A stretch of 64,000 bases of DNA. It comes from Streptomonospora sp. PA3 (GTDB lineage Bacteria > Actinomycetota > Actinomycetes > Streptosporangiales > Streptosporangiaceae). A program made the position numbers and the translations under genes. Shown piece after piece: positions 62,669 to 64,000 of the stretch. Location of the stretch: NCBI RefSeq assembly GCF_009728995.1, contig NZ_VTZW01000009.1:2501-66500 (forward strand), given 5' to 3'. Numbering within the stretch: position 1 is the first letter of the stretch; each line of letters begins with the position of its first letter. The notes beneath the pieces are model-generated. The model saw nothing but the letters and a program-made list of their open reading frames with translations. It did not search any database and was not told where the DNA came from.

Positions 62669-62716
62669 CGCCGTGTCGACATGCGGCCGTGTCGGCACCT
62701 CACCATGTCGACACGG
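62669..62716. repeat. Inverted repeat of the TGTCGACA family
   Basis: GCCGTGTCGACATG (62669-62682) and its perfect reverse complement CATGTCGACACGGC (62703-62716) flank a 20-base gap between the convergent cca and MFS genes. It could be a terminator, but it matches the repeat family found in other spacers. Confidence 0.7.
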
Positions 62717-62724
62717 CGGCTCGC

Positions 62725-64000
62725 TCAGCCTTCGCGTTGCGCCGCGCCCGTATCCGCAGGGCCCGGTGTGCGGGCGCGCACCGCCCAGCAGGCGGCCATC
62801 ACCAGGTAGCCCGCCGCGAGTCCGGCGACCACGCCGGCGCTCACCCCCGAACGCGGCACGACCGCCGCGGCGAGCCCGGCGCCGCCCACGAACGCCGCGT
62901 TGAAGAGCATGTCGTAGACCGAGAACACCCGCCCCCGGTAGGCGTCGTCGACATGTCGCTGAACCAGAGTGTCGACACTGACCTTCACGCCCTGCGATAC
63001 GGCACCCAGCGCGAACCCCGCCGCGGGGAACAGCGCGGGCGTGAACGGCAGCCCGAACGCCAGCAGCGCCGTGCAACCGGCGCCCAGCAGCAGCGCGATC
63101 CAGGCGTCGGCCGAGATCCGCGCGGTGGCCCACGGCGTCGCCACCGCGCCGGCGAAGTACCCGGCCGCCGACGCCGCAAGCGCGACGGAGAAGCCCGCGA
63201 ATCCGGCGACGCCGCCGGCGGTGAAGGTGTTGTTGTACAGCAGCAGGGTCACCAGCGTCGCGACGCCGTAGCCGAGCCGGTGGCCGGCGATAGTGGCGAG
63301 CCCATAGCGCGCGGGGCGGCGGTGCCAGACGTGGCGCGCGCCGTCGACGAGTCCGGCGGCGACGTTGCGCACGGCCGTACGCACCCTGTCGGTCTGCTCG
63401 TCCAGGTCGGGTCCGAGCTCGGCGCGTCCGAGCGTCAGCGCCGCGGGCGCGGCCAGCGCCATGGCCGCACCGGCGCCGAGCAGGATCAGTGCCGTCCCCG
63501 CGTAGCCGTCCCCGCCCAGCAGGCGCAGTCCCGCGCCCGCGGCGGCGCCGAGGAACGCCGCGAACGTGCCGCAGGTCGGTGTCACCGCGTTGGCCATCAT
63601 CAGCTTGTGCCGGGGCACCACGTGCGGCAGAGCGGCGGACAGCGCCGCCAGCACGAAGCGGTTCACACTCAGCAGGACGAGCGCGGTGGCGAAGAAGGCG
63701 GGGCCGTCGGATCCGGACCACACCAGCGCCGCGGTGCCGGCGGCCACGGCTCCCTTGGCGAGGGTGGACACGACCAGGACCTGTCGACGTGACCACCTGT
63801 CGATAAAGACACCCGCGAAGGGGCCGACCGCCGAGAACGGAAGCAGCAGGACGGCGAAGGCGGCGGCCACCTGGGCCGCCGTGGCGTGCTGCTCCGGAGC
63901 GAAGAAGACGTATCCGGCCAGGCCGGCCTGATAGGCGCCGTCCCCGAACTGCGATATCAGCCGGGTGGCGAACAGGCGGCGGAACCGCGGTCCCTGGAGG
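62725..64000 (-). CDS. MFS transporter, N-terminus cut by the window edge
   Basis: At least 424 residues of a major facilitator protein; the start lies right of the window. The visible N-terminal part (FRRLFATRLISQFGDGAYQAGLAGYVFF) and FAGVFIDRWSRRQVL after the second helix, plus VDDAYRGRVFSVYDMLFNAAFVGG later, are typical of the MFS_3/enterobactin-exporter-like group. About ten of the expected twelve helices are seen. Substrate unknown. It is convergent with cca. Confidence 0.85.
   Translation of the reverse strand, partial: LQGPRFRRLFATRLISQFGDGAYQAGLAGYVFFAPEQHATAAQVAAAFAVLLLPFSAVGPFAGVFIDRWSRRQVLVVSTLAKGAVAAGTAALVWSGSDGPAFFATALVLLSVNRFVLAALSAALPHVVPRHKLMMANAVTPTCGTFAAFLGAAAGAGLRLLGGDGYAGTALILLGAGAAMALAAPAALTLGRAELGPDLDEQTDRVRTAVRNVAAGLVDGARHVWHRRPARYGLATIAGHRLGYGVATLVTLLLYNNTFTAGGVAGFAGFSVALAASAAGYFAGAVATPWATARISADAWIALLLGAGCTALLAFGLPFTPALFPAAGFALGAVSQGVKVSVDTLVQRHVDDAYRGRVFSVYDMLFNAAFVGGAGLAAAVVPRSGVSAGVVAGLAAGYLVMAACWAVRARTPGPADTGAAQREG

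Noticed and set aside
62943-62981. Two GTCGACA copies inside the MFS gene resembling the intergenic repeats
   Set aside because: They encode normal MFS residues (VDTLVQRHVDDAYRG) and fit the codon pattern, so coincidence is sufficient.

Overview
The window is 64 kb of very GC-rich DNA around a chromosomal replication origin of an actinomycete. The block gyrA-gyrB-dciA-recF-gnd-dnaN-[oriC]-dnaA-rpmH-rnpA-yidD-yidC-jag-rsmG-parA-parB-trxA-trxB-sigM-pseudokinase-murJ-DUF6049-cca is the standard actinobacterial origin order. GTG/TTG starts, four-base GTGA/ATGA overlaps, TTGTCCACA-type DnaA boxes and a sigma-R-type promoter before trxB also fit. The biomass-degrading enzymes and a CebR-like box suggest a Nocardiopsaceae relative (Thermobifida/Streptomonospora/Nocardiopsis type); that family assignment is inference.

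Left arm (1-29 kb, accessory). The left edge is the leader and promoter of a 16S rRNA operon that reads leftward out of the window. Next come a quinone reductase (wrbA type), a GH5 mannanase with a CBM2, an ABC-F ATPase and a GH3 beta-glucosidase. The phenylacetyl-CoA epoxidase operon paaABCDE and divergent paaZ share a PaaR-like operator. At 15-23 kb a sugar locus carries a GH43/CBM13 exo-galactanase-like enzyme, a LacI regulator, an ABC importer and a divergent DUF2264 protein. Two near-identical operators sit at its divergent promoters, so it looks like one LacI regulon, possibly for arabinogalactan side chains. Then follow a DGPF/ECF42 sigma pair, a lipoprotein, a GlxA-type regulator with a divergent cupin, and a SAM methyltransferase. 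The methyltransferase lies between tRNA-Ile and a decayed copy of the tRNA's 3' half plus terminator.

Origin block (29-49 kb). gyrA, gyrB, dciA, recF, gnd and dnaN read leftward from oriC. The dnaA-dnaN spacer (39.9-40.6 kb) holds a dense DnaA-box cluster, and a second cluster lies upstream of dnaA. To the right, rpmH-rnpA-yidD-yidC-jag and rsmG-parA-parB read rightward, so both arms are mostly co-oriented with replication. Six perfect or near-perfect parS sites lie between 37.6 and 51.0 kb.

Right block (49-64 kb). trxBA has a sigma-R-like promoter. A translationally coupled set of pseudokinase, ECF sigma factor (SigM type) and zinc-finger anti-sigma factor lies beside two tandem murJ flippase paralogs and a secreted DUF6049 protein, a cell-envelope module. 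cca and a partial MFS transporter end the window. Several intergenic gaps hold short palindromic repeats built on TGTCGACA.
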